Shown: positions 35,091 to 48,138 of the stretch, in pieces
Layout: every line of letters begins with the position of its first letter
Position numbering within the stretch: position 1 is the stretch's first letter
Origin: Grammothele lineata
Lineage: Eukaryota; Basidiomycota; Agaricomycetes; Polyporales; Polyporaceae
Length of the DNA: 64,000 nt
Assembly (NCBI GenBank): GCA_002150815.3
Contig: NDFF03000188.1
Coordinates: 62,001 to 126,000 of the forward strand
Direction: 5' to 3'
Position numbers and translations under genes: made by a program
The notes under the pieces: model-generated
The model's input: the letters and a program-made list of their open reading frames with translations, nothing else
Database searches by the model: none
What the model was told of the DNA's origin: nothing

Positions 35091-38000
35091 ATGTCCACCT
35101 TTATTGCAGCTCCGACGCGTGTCAAGAAGAGAGGTAAGTCTCATGTTGCTGGTAACACGATCCGTAACTTAGCCCCGCCTGCAGATGGGTACGTTCGCTC
35201 GCACATTTGTGTCATTGACCTCACCGCTCGTTGTAGGCACCTCGTACCTTTTGCAGTCGACAAGGTACAGCGTCTACTACGATTCGTCGATACTAGACTA
35301 AGTCTTTCACAGATATACGCGACTCTATCTAGAGTACGTACAGCATCACCGCAACGAGTGCCAGTCCTTCTAACGTCTTACTTTAAGCTGTCATACGATC
35401 TGAACACACCGGCGTTGAAGTATACCAAGTATGTTTCGTAACGTATTCTCACGCCTCGTACTAACTCCCGGTACAGAATCGCCGGGATCATCTCCATGGG
35501 TGCTGTGGATGGTATATCGACAGCGGACATTACGGTGAGGTACATGGTACCGGGTTCGTGTACGCGCGAGCTCAAGCCGCTATGACGTAGCTCCAACTTG
35601 CTGCTGTCACTGCAGGCCTCAATTCATACCACCCCGACCACGGTATTCTCGCAACGCGTCTCGCGATGTCCTCACTTTTCAAATACGCCACGAAATCGTT
35701 CTCGACGTTCGTCCTTGACCTTAGCGCCAGTGAGGGAGTCCAGCCCTGCGTATATTGCTATCTCTCACGTTATTCTTGTGCATAGAGCGACCGCACCTGC
35801 TATCAGAGGAGTTTGTACTCGCCGTCGCTCGCACGGGAGACGCCCTTGATGCCGCTATTCGTCACCACAGAGATAGCAACATGGAGTAGTGCGTTCGTAC
35901 CAAAAATACCTTATACCATTCTGACATCTTGTGTATACAGCATGGTGTTCAAGACTCTCGAGCACTCGTACCTCCTTCACGACGACCGTGGCGTAGTGGA
36001 GCGTCCTCAGTTTATGTGGATGAGATCCGCGGTTGCTATGCACGGCAGCAACACCGCGGCCGCTATTGACACATACGAGCTCCTGTCTCAGAGAATATAT
36101 ATACACGCCACTCCTACCATCAAGAACGCGGGTCTAGCTAGGGGTCAGTACGCGTCGTGCTTTCTGCAAGTGATGCCCTCTTCTCCCGTCGATATCCTCG
36201 ATGCTGTTGGGAGCGCGGGTCGTACATTCCTTCAAGACGGCGGACTGGGCATGAGTGTTCACGAGGTACCTTGCTGTCGGTAAGTAACTATCACTTCATG
36301 CTTCGTTACACCTGAATCGGTTCTCACCCATTCCCCCTCAGCGCTGATCGCAATCCCCCTCAACCAGGCGTTATGCCAGTGCTGAAGTTACTAGACGCTA
36401 CGGCGTCCCTTACCACGCTCGGCAAAGCAGGCCGCCCGTCCGCGATGACCGTGAACATCCCCATATGGCACGCTGATGCATTACACGCCATCGAGGCCAA
36501 GCGTAACACCGGGCCGGACGCAATGCGTACTAGAAACCTACACTTTGCAGTTCTTATCCCTGATATTTTGTGAGCCTGTCGTATCCTCGCCTCAATCAGT
36601 GACTTACTCCGTACAGCATGCACCGCGTTGCAAACGACGAGCCTTTCTCGCTCTTTGACCCACGAGACACACCTGACCTCACGGGATCTTACGGAGAGAC
36701 GTTTTCAACTGCCTACGTCGCTGCGGAGCAACGCGGGCTCGCCAGAACCACCATACCCGCTCGTCACATATGGGACAAGCTTCTCCAACAGCAGGTGGAG
36801 ACCGGAGGGCCGTTCGTGCTCTACCGTGACGCTATCAACGGTAATGCAGATTGAAGCAATTGGTTCGTACTCCAATCTGACGTTTTCACCACAGAGAAGT
36901 CGAATCAGAAGAACATCGGGATAATCCAGTCCTCCAACCTCTGCATGGAAATTACGCAACACTCGACCGTCGACTCGACCGCAGTATGCATCCTTGCTTC
37001 AATCAACGTGGTTGCCTTCTTGTCAGAGACCGGGGAATTCAACTACGATTTCTTCCAACGCGTCGTCCGAACCGTGGTGCGTAACTTGGATAGGATCGTC
37101 GACCTTAACTCGTATCCCACGCCTGAAGCCGCCCGCTCGGCTCGCGCTGCGCGTCCACTCGGTATTGGCTTACAAGGACTTGCGGACTTGTTTAAAATCC
37201 TTATGTATCCGTTCGAGTCCTCTGAAGCCCTTTCACTTTCCACGACCATTTCCGAAGCCCTCTACTATGCGGCGCTGGATGAGAGCTGTCGTCTAGCGGA
37301 GGAAAAGGGCCCCTACCCCTTGTTTTCCGACTCTCCTGCGTCGTCCGGACATCTTCAATATCACCTGTGGCAAGTGACGCCTTCGACCCGATTCGACTTC
37401 AATGCTCTGCGATCCCGCATCACGACTCACGGTCTTCGTAACTCGGTTCTTATTGCCCAGATGCCCACGTCGGCCACCTCCCATATCGTTGGAGCCAGCG
37501 ACGGCGTCGAACCAGGTCAAAGGTAAGTATTGCGAGTACTGCGCTATCGCGCATGACTGATACACCCACACAGCAACCTCAGCGTAGTCAGGACTATCGG
37601 TACCGAGTTTCAAGTGCCGTGCACCTATCTCGTCAATACACTCACGGAGCTCGGACTTTGGAACGACCAGATGAGAGACGAGTTAGTTGCTAATCAAGGT
37701 AAGCCCTGCGAACATGGATCTCCTATGTGCAACGGCCGTACACTGACATCATATATACACAAAGGGTCAATCCACGGAATCAGCCGTATTCCTCGCGATG
37801 TACGTGAGGTGTATAGGACTGCATGGGAAATCCCCCAACGTGCGGTGGTCGACATGGCAGCTGCGCGCGGACCGTTTATCTGTCAGAGCCAAAGCATGTC
37901 TATCTATCTACCCAACCCGACGCATCCTCAGCTGGTACGTGAAAGCCCGTCTCAGCACGTGTTCCCATTCTAACACTCACGCAGACGTCTATGCACTTCC

Positions 38001-38266
38001 ACGCCTGGAACAGCGGTCTGAAGACAGGCATGTACTACCTTCGTATAAAGCCCGCGGCATACCCAACGCAGTTCGACCTGATGCCAGCCCGTACATCAGC
38101 GCCGTCGGGAGCCAACGCATCGGCGTCCTCTTCCCGACAGCACGCGCCGAGCATCGCGTCCTTTCCTGAGCTGTCGACACCTCAGCCGCAGAGCGCGGAG
38201 ATACTCTCCGTTGTCCCAAACGCCGAAGACCATTCGCCACCATCCTGCGAGGCATGCGACGCCTGA
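35091..38266 (+). CDS. Ribonucleoside-diphosphate reductase large subunit (R1), divergent
   Basis: Catalyses reduction of ribonucleotides to deoxyribonucleotides together with R2. Twelve exons: 35091-35133, 35185-35428, 35477-35534, 35591-35729, 35786-35885, 35941-36279, 36342-36569, 36617-36840, 36895-37522, 37574-37698, 37765-37934, 37985-38266. They total 2,580 nt (859 aa plus stop), and every intron (47-66 nt) keeps frame. Order: ATP-cone-like N-terminus ([12 protein letters not shown]), [31 protein letters not shown], then the active site: Cys268 (ASCFL), Asn473-Cys475-Glu477 (NLCMEI), Cys490 (AVCIL), the radical-path pair Tyr783-Tyr784 (GMYYLR) and the C-terminal shuttle pair Cys854/Cys857 (CEAC). 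All catalytic residues are present. The stretch after Cys268 that should hold the SKSAGG turn and specificity loop is replaced by [18 protein letters not shown] and ADRNPPQPG, so allosteric control may differ (inference). The R2 gene lies 10.6 kb downstream. Confidence 0.9.
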
Positions 38267-40510
38267 CCATTCAACATGAGACCGCTGCTCCTGCAACACT
38301 TCGACACTGTAGCGCGACTCGTGGTACCGCAGCTCTCGAGCTTTATTTATTGCGGGCGCGCCGTTCATATATATGCTGCTTATCGTATGCAAGATTCTCG
38401 ATATATCTATGTCGTAGTACGCTGGTCTTCCCATGGCTAAGCGGAGGCGGTCAAGTTTACCCGTAAACGTTACTAAACACAATGTACTTTATATCTATGT
38501 CTCGGCTCACCGGGCCTTCGTGTACGATTGTAGTCGGTTTATTTTATTGGCCCGTTTGTACTTTTAGCCTCTTCGACCGACCCGCGTACTGCGCATCGCT
38601 ACAAACGCATCTGATACAAGGTAAGGACGTCAGTTTCATTTATTGCAATAGCTAGGTATACAGCACAGCACGGCCGAGCCTTTACTGTAGATCAACAAGT
38701 ACGCGCGCGCGCCAGCCGCACCACTTAGTGCTTATCTATTACTTGAGTATCTATGTCCCTCCAAGGACGCAGGCCAACCTATCTCACTCGCATACCCCCA
38801 ACGCGCGTTTCCGATAGTGACAGCCACGGCAGCTAGTCAGGCTGCATACGTACGGGATAAACATCATCGCCAAACTGCACAGACGTTGCAGATCCTCATC
38901 CCAATGTAAAGATGTGCGCAGTGTAACGACCCTTTTACCCCTTAAGCTACGAAATCGCTGTTACCATTATGCTTATCTAGCCACACATCCGCGCCCAGTC
39001 CGTACAGGACAGTCGTAAAAATGCCGTCGCTAAGTCGTTAGGCGTACCTTAGTGCCGTACCTAGCCTACGATTGACGTTATACGCCACCTGAAACACGCC
39101 GACGAATGTTGTAACACCAAGAGTGATTCGACTACAGAATTTGTGTCGTGATGTAACTCAAAACGCACCTTTGCAGCTGATAAACGACCCATCCCTATTG
39201 TATCATCGACTACCAGTATCCGTGCGCATACTCGCCTAACACAGATCGAGTTCAAGGAGGAACCCCGCCAATACTGCAACTGAGAAGACAGGATAGTGCA
39301 AGCGCCAGAAATGCGCTGGACCGACGAGGAGGAAGAAATATCGCAGATGTACACCTGCACAGAGAGACTGAAAAGCGTAGGCAAATCACACTTGAGGTTC
39401 TGTCCAGTGTAAATCCAGCGCTCTCCCTGGATACGAGATCAAGACAAATCCGTATTGAAGGGGGAAACCAACCCTAATATTCGCATGTGGCGTCAACAGA
39501 GCAGCATGTGAAGGCTATCAATAGCATACCGCGGAACACGTACGTATAAGATCGCGCCCAAGCAGCGGAGATGTACAAGGAGCCCCAAGGGAGACGGTGT
39601 GAAGACGAGAGTGTACTCCCAAAAGGACAGCAACGCACCTGTAATGCATCGTGGAGAGACTGCCCTCAACCAACCATTCCCAGAGCTAGATCCAGTGACG
39701 TTGCTCCAGCAGCGGCACACCAGGACAATTGCGACACACGTCTCCGATGTAGAGACCTACTTGCCCGTGCCAATACAGTATGTCGCAGCTGATATCAGTA
39801 TCCACAGTCGTAAACAGCAAGGCAGAGGTACGAGGTTGGGGAATCGAACACCGGGTGGAGAGAATCCAAGAGTCACCGGAGGGCCCGACAGGACGACGTG
39901 GCGCTAAACGCCCTGCGCCACAAATTTTCACACGTACAAAGCAGTTATACGTAATACATCACCACGGACATGACAGAGGATCTTGAACTCAAAGCTCTCT
40001 ATTCACCACTCGATGAGTCTGCTCTTAGCTCGAGCACTAGACACCTGCCTCCCCTTATCTCGCCTGCGGGACAGAATCACGAATATCACGCTGGCGATGT
40101 CTACTACAAGCAGCGCCTCCCGCCCGGTTCATCGCCCCCTCACTCCTCGCAAACCAACAGCAATAGTACTCGGTTCGTGATATATTCATTCCCGCTCCTC
40201 GCAAGGTCTTCGCCCACAAGACCCAAGCGCATTCCGGGCTTCCCGGGTACACGCCGGCGAACTCGCGTGAGCCGTACAGTGCCAATCTACGACAGCTAGC
40301 CTGCATTCCATGTATAAGTACACCCGCCACGCCCTGCCTGTCATTTCCGCCACCACTAGCCGCCGTTTACTGTATCGCGAAGTGCTTTCCACAATACCTA
40401 CGAGTCGTCAACATAAATCATGCCACGCATACAACAAAGGAAACGTACGGTTGACACCTCGACGATAATTTCTCAGATACGTGCCTCTGTCTATTACCTG
40501 CACTGATCGT
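38267..40510. other. Intergenic, nothing recognised
   Basis: Follows the RNR large subunit stop. ORFs of up to about 110 codons overlap on both strands near 39.1-40.3 kb without motifs. A run of alternating CG occurs near 38703. No terminator-like or transposon-end signal could be assigned. Confidence 0.35.
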
Positions 40511-40532
40511 CACGTCTCATCAGTGAGACGTG
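40511..40532. repeat. Perfect 9-bp inverted repeat (hairpin)
   Basis: CACGTCTCA, loop TCAG, then TGAGACGTG: nine perfect pairs with a four-base loop. Not followed by a convincing Helitron CTRR end on either strand. Function unknown. Confidence 0.6.
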
Positions 40533-41661
40533 CAGCCGGGTAGACTTACACGTCAATGTCTCACCAATAACATATTGCGTGCAGATTGTATTTGTTTGTC
40601 GCACGATGCTAATCCATGAATTGACTGTAAGCAGAATGCACTTCCCCATTAAAGAACAAGATGATCGCTCACCAGCGACATTCGATCAGTAATCCCTACC
40701 CCACGTAAGCATCGCGCGCATGCGATACACACAAACTGCGTTCCTTAGCACGAGTACGCCGCAAGGAAAGGGTCGAAGGTACGTACAGTGCCGTGTGCGG
40801 GTGTATACGCCGCCGTACAAGACCTTGTAAGACGGCAAGTGTCGAGATCGAGATGTCCGTCATCTACACGGATGGCCGTATATGCTAAATTAAAACTGCG
40901 TGAAATGTCAATACAGATAATCCCGGGTGAACGTACGTGAACATTATGTGCAATTCGACGCGTGGAACACCGCAAGGTAGGTTGGGCCTTTGAACGAATG
41001 TTCAGGGAGCGCATGGCGTAGCTGGCCGAGAAGCGCTTTCGGGGGCAAAGACGAGCAGACGCGAGGCTGAGACAGGAGAATGGAGGGGAAGAAACGTAGA
41101 GACAAGCAATACATGATAGATGAACACATGGCGACCGCGCGAGAGAGAATGGAGAAGGGAAGTGTAAGACGTATGGAAAAAAGATTGGTGTACCAGGATG
41201 TCAAGATACAAACGGAAGCAAGATAACGACACGAATACCTGCTTTTCATAACAAAAGTCAGGTACACGACGCTAGGATGGGGAATCAGGACCGATATCCA
41301 GAAGTCTGGTAGGACTGTGTGACACTGATTGCTCGGGGTATTGGCGACCTGCGTACAACTATCGAGTGAATGTGTGGGTTAAGTCGCGTGTGCTGGGACA
41401 GACATACGTTGATTACTGAGGGCGTAGTCGCGTAGTCGGACGTGGAGGGTATCAGCTAACGCGTTACCGCAGTCATCATTAGCGTGAATAGAGACCCGAT
41501 CCTCCGTCGGACAGTACTCACAAACCGTGCACAAGGTGGAGGTAACGTCTGTAACTCTACCAATTCATAGTAAGGCATCCGCCGTCTCTTGAGGGCCTCC
41601 TTCAAGTATCGTCTTCTATAGCGCCGACTCTACTCGCTTAGTGATGCTGAACTGCGATCTC
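40533..41661. other. Intergenic, nothing recognised
   Basis: Only short ORFs (a 107-codon minus-strand frame near 41267-40944 is Leu/Ser/Cys rich and unsupported). Confidence 0.35.
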
Positions 41662-41671
41662 TCAGTACACG

Positions 41672-41697
41672 AACCTATTACTGTGGAGTAACAGGTT
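41672..41697 (-). repeat. Candidate Helitron 3' hairpin
   Basis: AACCTATTAC, loop TGTGGA, GTAACAGGTT on the plus strand: nine of ten pairs match (one A-C mismatch). It lies just inside a CTGA on the minus strand, downstream of the RepHel helicase. Confidence 0.4.
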
Positions 41698-42073
41698 TGC
41701 AACATACCTCCCAGGTACCAGGTAACGGAACTGTAGTCAAGTCAATAGACACTGTTGACATATTAAAGTACGAATCTGTCGTCATGTCAAGAGTGATTCA
41801 AGTACACAGATAATGCGCCGCATGATAGACTTACGTCAAGGTCGTACGACATCGCACAATACTGGAAACACTCCATATTAAGGGGCACTACACCAGCACA
41901 TGATACTTCATCTTGCGCGTAACCGTCACATGAAGCAAGCGAATATATCCTTCCAGCCGTGTCAAAGTCAACACGTTGCTTGTATCGCAAAGGGGGGCAA
42001 CGCCGTTCATATACACGTGTGATAAATAGGACTACTCGCATATCATACTTTTGCTTCCGGAGCTACATACGCG

Positions 42074-45000
42074 CTATACATTCCCCTCCTTCAGTATCTC
42101 GTCCCATCGTAATAATGTTTCCGCATCAAGCCCATCCAATCTCGAAAGCTCCGCTCGAAGTTCCTCCGATATCCGGTTCGTTATCTTTTCCTCTGGACAT
42201 GTCTGTAGTAACATGACGCTTTTCAACGACTTCACTCTAGACAGCATGACGTATACCCCCTGGAGGCTGAGAGCGCTATTCACGTCTACCACAGCATACT
42301 CCAGTGTCCGACCCTGACTCTTGTAATCCGTATACGAGTACGCAGGAAGCAAAGGTAATTGTAAACGAGACACAGTATGCCGAGTCTCTTCGCCACCATT
42401 CACAATTAGCGACTTAAATGTCGACCTGTCGGGAAATATTGGTACGACATCACGGTCCAGAGTCGGACAGACGCGTCCCGCACCCTCAATACGCACATAT
42501 GCAACCACTGGAAAACGCACGACGGTATCTCCGCTAACTTCTTCATCGAACTTAATATCAACCAGAATCCCCTCCGCTCCATTGACTACACTCTTTGTGA
42601 AAGCAAGATTCTCTTGGATCATGACTCGCATGCCCGGAAACATCGGGAGCCTGCCCAGGTAGTCGTCTGTCGCAGTCGACGCAGCATCCCACAATTTCTG
42701 TCGTACAATTCCCTCGCACGGGGCGCGTGCAATAGAGTCTCTCGCATGATACAAGAACACTGGCTTTGCAGATCTTCTAGCATGATGCTCCACAAGTCGT
42801 GCGTTCAGCAGATCCCGAATATTCTTTCGACCCACGATGATAGGAGCGTCCAAGAATAACACAAGTTCGTGGACGGAAAATGCGCGCACACGAGACATTT
42901 CTTGCACCCGAATCATGTCGATATCAGATCTCCCATGCCAAGTATACTTTGTACGACATTCACCAACTCTAAGCCGCTGAAGGAATTCTGCATATTGCGG
43001 ATCGTCCCGCTGTCTCTGACTTTTCTTAAGCAGCACAACAGTTTTCACACATCTCCATAAATATGCCCCCATCAGAGCACCCGCCGCGGAATTATTCCTA
43101 CACGTTTCAATTTCTGGAGAACTAACTAGCTTGTGGCTGTACAATGCCGCTTGCTTTACTGGTCGTAGCTGGCCAAAGTCACCCAAGAAAATCATGTTTA
43201 GTCCTCCGAACGGAAGCTCAGCTAGTTCCTCTTCCATGTATTTCGCTTCCCGTTGACGATTCGACCACTGGCTCATGAAACGCGCGCCCACCATGGAAAC
43301 TTCATCTGCGATCATCCAACGTTTCCTATGAAATTGCTCCACTAGTTCCCCGTTTTCCTTCTGCGTTTTATTGCTAGGGAGCATCGTCAATGAATGGATT
43401 GTATGCCCTCCAATTAGACGAGCTGCTGCACCCGTCGGAGCACCGATGAGCACCTCGTCGCTACGGCCCAGTAGTTCAAACAGTCGCAAGATTGCCTTGA
43501 CTACATACGTCTTCCCAGTACCCCCGACACCACCAATGTACATGAGCAACTGGTCTGTCCGGAAGCACGCATACTCCGCTACAATCCGGAACGCGCGTAG
43601 TTGCTCCGCATTGGCACGTAAACCTTTTTCCACTATAACTTGGTCTATAACACTGATCGCCAACTCTCGATCCCGCAGACCATCGACACGAGCGAGCCCT
43701 GGAGCTACGCACTGTTCCGCCAGAGATTCGACGGTCACGCTCTCGTTTACTTCCCCCCCCCTACGCCGTCTCCCAGGACGCCCTTCTCCCCAACGCACTG
43801 GATCAGGCCTTCGCTTTCGTTTCAAATCTCTCATGATACGAGTATGCTCCTCTATTTCCGTGAGGTCTTCATCAGTAACTACTGTAGCGGTGCCCAGTGC
43901 CATGCTCGTGGTCGTGGAATTTGTTCTGTGCAGCTGTCCAGAGTAACACACGTCGAGAGCTTCCCGCACCCTAAACCCCACGGCGACGTCCAACGCCGCA
44001 GTTAACCCGCTCGGCTGACTAACATCAACCACCGCTTCGCCGTCTCCAAAGCCATCAAGCTCGTCAAAACATTGTACCCTGAGATCTCTTCGATAGTGCG
44101 TCTCGTCTTCAACAGAAGTGGAGCCCCCGTCTCCGCCAGGGTCCGCGGGAATCACGACCTTCACATGTCTTCTAGAATTCGCGTCATTTTTTGCGTCATG
44201 GCACTCCGACAACAACTGCATATTATCCAGAACATCCGAACATCGAGGAGAGATTCTATGACGGTGACGCTCATATGCAGCTAGCCACGTTTCTTCTGAC
44301 GTCTTCACGGTCTTAGGGTCTCTCCACGGTACAAACAAGATGAGTACAATACGGGCCCATTGTTCTCTTTCCTCCACACTTCTATCCCTGCGAGGAATCT
44401 TGTCTCCTAATACTACGGGAACCACACTCACTACACGTCTACGGAGAACATGCGTGGAGCTCTGTGGATGGTTATCAAGAAACCGTCCGCGAATCTCAGC
44501 ACGTCGCCCTCGACGCTCGGTTGGATTACGCCTTTCTTGACGCAGTTCCTCGGCCTTAAGTGTAATCTTCTCTGTCATCCCTGCAAACTCATATAACCCC
44601 ATGTTCTCAAACTCTGTATCTGCGCTCCTCCATATGTAATCTTGCTGTTGCGTAACAGCCATGATAGAACCGGCACCCAAGGTTAACATGACGTGCTCCT
44701 CACCTACAGTCTCGTTTTCGGTATTCAAAATTTCACCATCCTCTCCTTCTTCTACCGCTTCCACTACAGCTGTACGCAATGTCCCATTGCATTCCCAAAC
44801 GCGCGCAAACAGACGTTCAAATGCACCCAGATACAGGACTCGGAACCGATGGCTAGAATAATGGTCACCGCCGCCAACCAAATAACTCATAACCTGCTGG
44901 TGACTAATTTCCTGCCGCGATATCATTCGGTTTACCGTTGTCGTTAACGCACTCCGAGAACTGACATTGGAAGTGTTCGAACCCGCCCCTGAAGTCCTAG

Positions 45001-47878
45001 CAACCACTCTCTGTATTGCATACAATACAGCAGCGAGCATCTCGTGCGTTGGTACGTCATTTTTTGTTATATAGTCTGTTAGATACATCATGATCGCTTT
45101 AACGTCCGCCGCAGCCTGCAAATATTGCACGTCCATATTTCCTTGACAAAGAAACAAGGCAACGTCGTTGAAATTCGAAACACGCGCACATAACCGCTTA
45201 ATGGCAACTTCCCCCGTATCTGCATCAAAGGACGTTTTCTCAATGGTGGTTCCATCAATACGCATACGGCAGTGTGCATCGTCGCGGGGGTCTCTTGCTC
45301 GTAAATACTTCCAGCACGTTTCTGAATGCTCATGCCAGTTGAAAGCCTTGACCAGATCGTTGACAACCCTCTCAAACTCTACGTTCCAATTTTCTTCGCT
45401 AAAATCAGATATCCGCGGCAAGGGAATGGTACCTGGATGACGAAGGCCCTCTTCCTCAAACCGTGGCCTTGGAATGGCCACTCCATCTGGCTCTTTCACG
45501 ACCTCCCTGGTTCCCAAAAGCTCTCTTTTGATAATGGACTCTAGCTATGTAAACATATACTGCTGATATTCTTCAGAATCGACCATCAAGTCGCGCATTC
45601 TCTGCGGAGACGGGTGCCCAGCGAGCCAGATCAACATGTGGCAATGAAGTGTTCCCTTTCCCTGGGCTTCCACGGTACCGTAGTACGCATTACATTTCCC
45701 AAACAAGCCATCATCTCCGCGTCCATATCGCAGAACAATATGCAAGAAGTTGGTAATGATTTTATGAAAGAATTGAGCACAAGCACCCGGATTCAATGAA
45801 ACCATTAGACGCCGCTGATGGTCTGACAGCACCTCTCCAACTGCAGCATCCTCCAAGCTAACGTTGTGACCTGCATACAAGCGCACCAAGGGATGTGTCA
45901 CATCAGACGGATTCAATGTGATAAACAGTGATGGGGCACCCAAGTGACTAATGAGGCCTCGGATCTCGTTTCTCATTTTAAGTTTATAAGCTGTCGTCCC
46001 AGGGAGGTCCTTCCCTACGAGTTGCACGTTACGCAGTACTTGAATAGCCTCTTTCTCCGCTTCTGTGGCCGGAAGATACTTCACGTTGCGCTCGTACTTC
46101 TCAGCCAAACGCTCCAACACTTTGATGTCTAGCCGCATAAGCCGAGCAACAATAGCGTCCTGCTGCGACGCCTTCACTCGAAAACTTATAGAGTCACATA
46201 CAGCCTTCTTCTGTCGAATGTTAAAATACACGAATGCGAAATCAGCGTCCGACACAAACGGAGATTTATATGTCTGTAACAGGTACTTCAGCTGCTCTTC
46301 CAACGTTAGGGGCCTGGTACGATTAGGTTCAAAAAAGCCTCCAATCCCCCACGGATCAAGATGAGGAAACAACCAACTCAGCAACTGAGGATTCTCAAAA
46401 TCTGGCACAAATCGACTACCAGCCTGAGAGCGCAGAAACTTGCCTCCTTTCAGGCAATGCGCAATTGCTCTCGTTTTCATCTGACTATACGGAATCGACG
46501 TACTTTCTGCCTCAGCAAACCCGACGCCATCCAACCACACGTCAGAACTATCCTCATCTGGCCCAGACAAACCGGCACGCCCGGAATAATCAGCAGTGGT
46601 AGATCTCAAGGCCTCGCTATCCTCTAGAAATGCAAGCTCAACACTACAGGGTACACCGGCAGTTTCCCCCTGCTCATTCGAGAACAAAGCATCTAGGTTC
46701 CGCTCGCTAAGTCCATGGAACTCGTTATCTATTTTGTAGTGAATATTCTTCGCTGTCATGAACCCAACCAGTCTTCTCACCCTCGCCTTGTTGACCAGCA
46801 CTGGGCCTAAGCGTCTGATCGTCTCCCGCGTGGGTCTCGTTTGCCCGACAAACACGACGCATACCATACCACGTATAACCTCAGGACTAGGAGGGAGCAC
46901 AGCATTGACGTGGGTAGCATCTTGAGGCATTACCACCACATTGCCTTTTACATATCTCTGCGACGTTACACGATTAATCTTGGACTGAGGTTTCTCCGAG
47001 AACTTGAACGAGATGCGGCTAGACCTGGCACGAGAAATAAGTATTTTCTCCATGGCCGTAGCACTCTTAAACGCATCCGCTACGTCATCAGGGAGCTCGT
47101 CCATTCCGTAGTACAACCAATTTGCCAAGGCAAACTTAGGCATCCGCTCCTTTTCGCACAGGTCGACTTTACATTGGGTACAGACCGTAATATCGCCTCG
47201 GCTCCACAGAGACGACATACCCTTAGGATGTAACAATGCACGGTCATATTCATCAAATGCATATGTAGTGGGCAACACCTCGTCTTGCAAATATTCGTTA
47301 CGCAACAAAGTCAAATCAACAGAGTCTACATCCACCATGCTCGCATGTTTCCTCTCCACGAGCCTAGCGCAAACAGCACACACGGTTCGCACTTGAACCT
47401 CGGTTCGCATATCTTCTTGCCATTCTTCCACGATAACTCGTTTCAACTCATCAGACGCAACTCGCAAATACTCCGGAACTGAATCAGATGCATCCGTCAC
47501 AAATCTGGCCTTCCCCCGCTCTATTTGCTTAACGCCTCTTTGATACAACAAACACTTGAAATGCATCACTAAACCAACACACGGCTGCCAGCACTTGTGA
47601 CTGGATAGATGCTCTCTCATCTGCACGACCGTGTCTCTAGACCCGAAGTGAACGCCATGTACTCGAGCAACCTCGCGAAGATCCGCTGAACGCCACATAT
47701 CAAATCGCTCCATGACCTCAGACAGCTTCCCAGAAACGAGAACATCATCGACGACAAGATTCATTTCTGCAACACAACTAGTGACGCGCATGACTTGTAC
47801 GACAGAAAACTGATGAACGCGATTCAACTCGATGTTATCCGGCGACCCCCAACGTAAGCACAGCTCGTCGTTGTGCAC
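42074..47878 (-). pseudogene. Helitron RepHel (HUH Rep nuclease plus PIF1-type helicase), one nonsense codon
   Basis: Two open frames in the same reading frame, 47878-45545 (777 codons) and 45517-42074 (1,147 codons), are separated only by a TAG at 45547-45545 and nine further sense codons. The first part has zinc-binding-like CAVC and CTQC motifs, a DUF6570-like section (KFALANWLYYGMDELP) and the Helitron-like N domain ending in the HUH motif GTLHCHMLIWL (His745, His747). The second part carries the paired tyrosines YLTDYITK (Tyr145, Tyr149) and the SF1 helicase: Walker A GGVGGTGKT (662-670), APTGAAA, WMIADEVSMVG, LGDFGQLRPV and the final YVMLSRVKSL. Such proteins nick and strand-transfer DNA for rolling-circle transposition. 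The listed start is GTG. In-frame exons upstream to about 48138 (introns GTAAGA...CATTAG and GTATGT...CGACAG) probably hold the real N-terminus. Apart from the TAG it appears intact, so inactivation looks recent. Confidence 0.88.
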
Positions 47879-48138
47879 GTCGACCCTCGCTAATGACCGA
47901 AATCAGCCCAACAATCCACTAAAGAAAGAAATGTCTTACCAATAACCATAGTCGCTTCATACACGGTGTTCTGCGCCAGAGATCGAATAACGTCTGTCGA
48001 CAGTCCGGTTCAGTATATCACAGTTGATCCCCGGGCACAATACATACCCGCCGTTTCTTCCTCGCGCGTGGCACTGAAACGCTCTGCGACCGGAACCTCA
48101 GACGCGGAATTCACGAGATCCGCTGTAACAGTATGTCA

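Larger units (their letters stand above)
41662..48138 (-). mobile_element. Helitron (rolling-circle transposon), borders approximate
   Basis: Defined by the RepHel coding region at 42074-47878 plus upstream coding-looking exons to about 48138. On the minus strand, about 375 bases past the helicase stop, there is a hairpin (41697-41672, 9 of 10 pairs) followed six bases later by CTGA (41665-41662). This is the hairpin plus CTRR arrangement of a Helitron 3' end. The next base is G where T is expected, so the border is provisional. The 5' TC end could not be fixed. The element lies between the two RNR subunit genes. Confidence 0.5.

Noticed and set aside
35886..35940. Reading through 35886-35940 in the R1 gene as coding
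   Set aside because: The segment is open in one frame, but splicing a 55-nt intron there joins the frame used on both sides and gives the expected order of family motifs.
39830..39950. Possible tRNA B-box-like word GTTCGATTCC on the minus strand
   Set aside because: No matching A box, acceptor stem or cloverleaf could be drawn around it.
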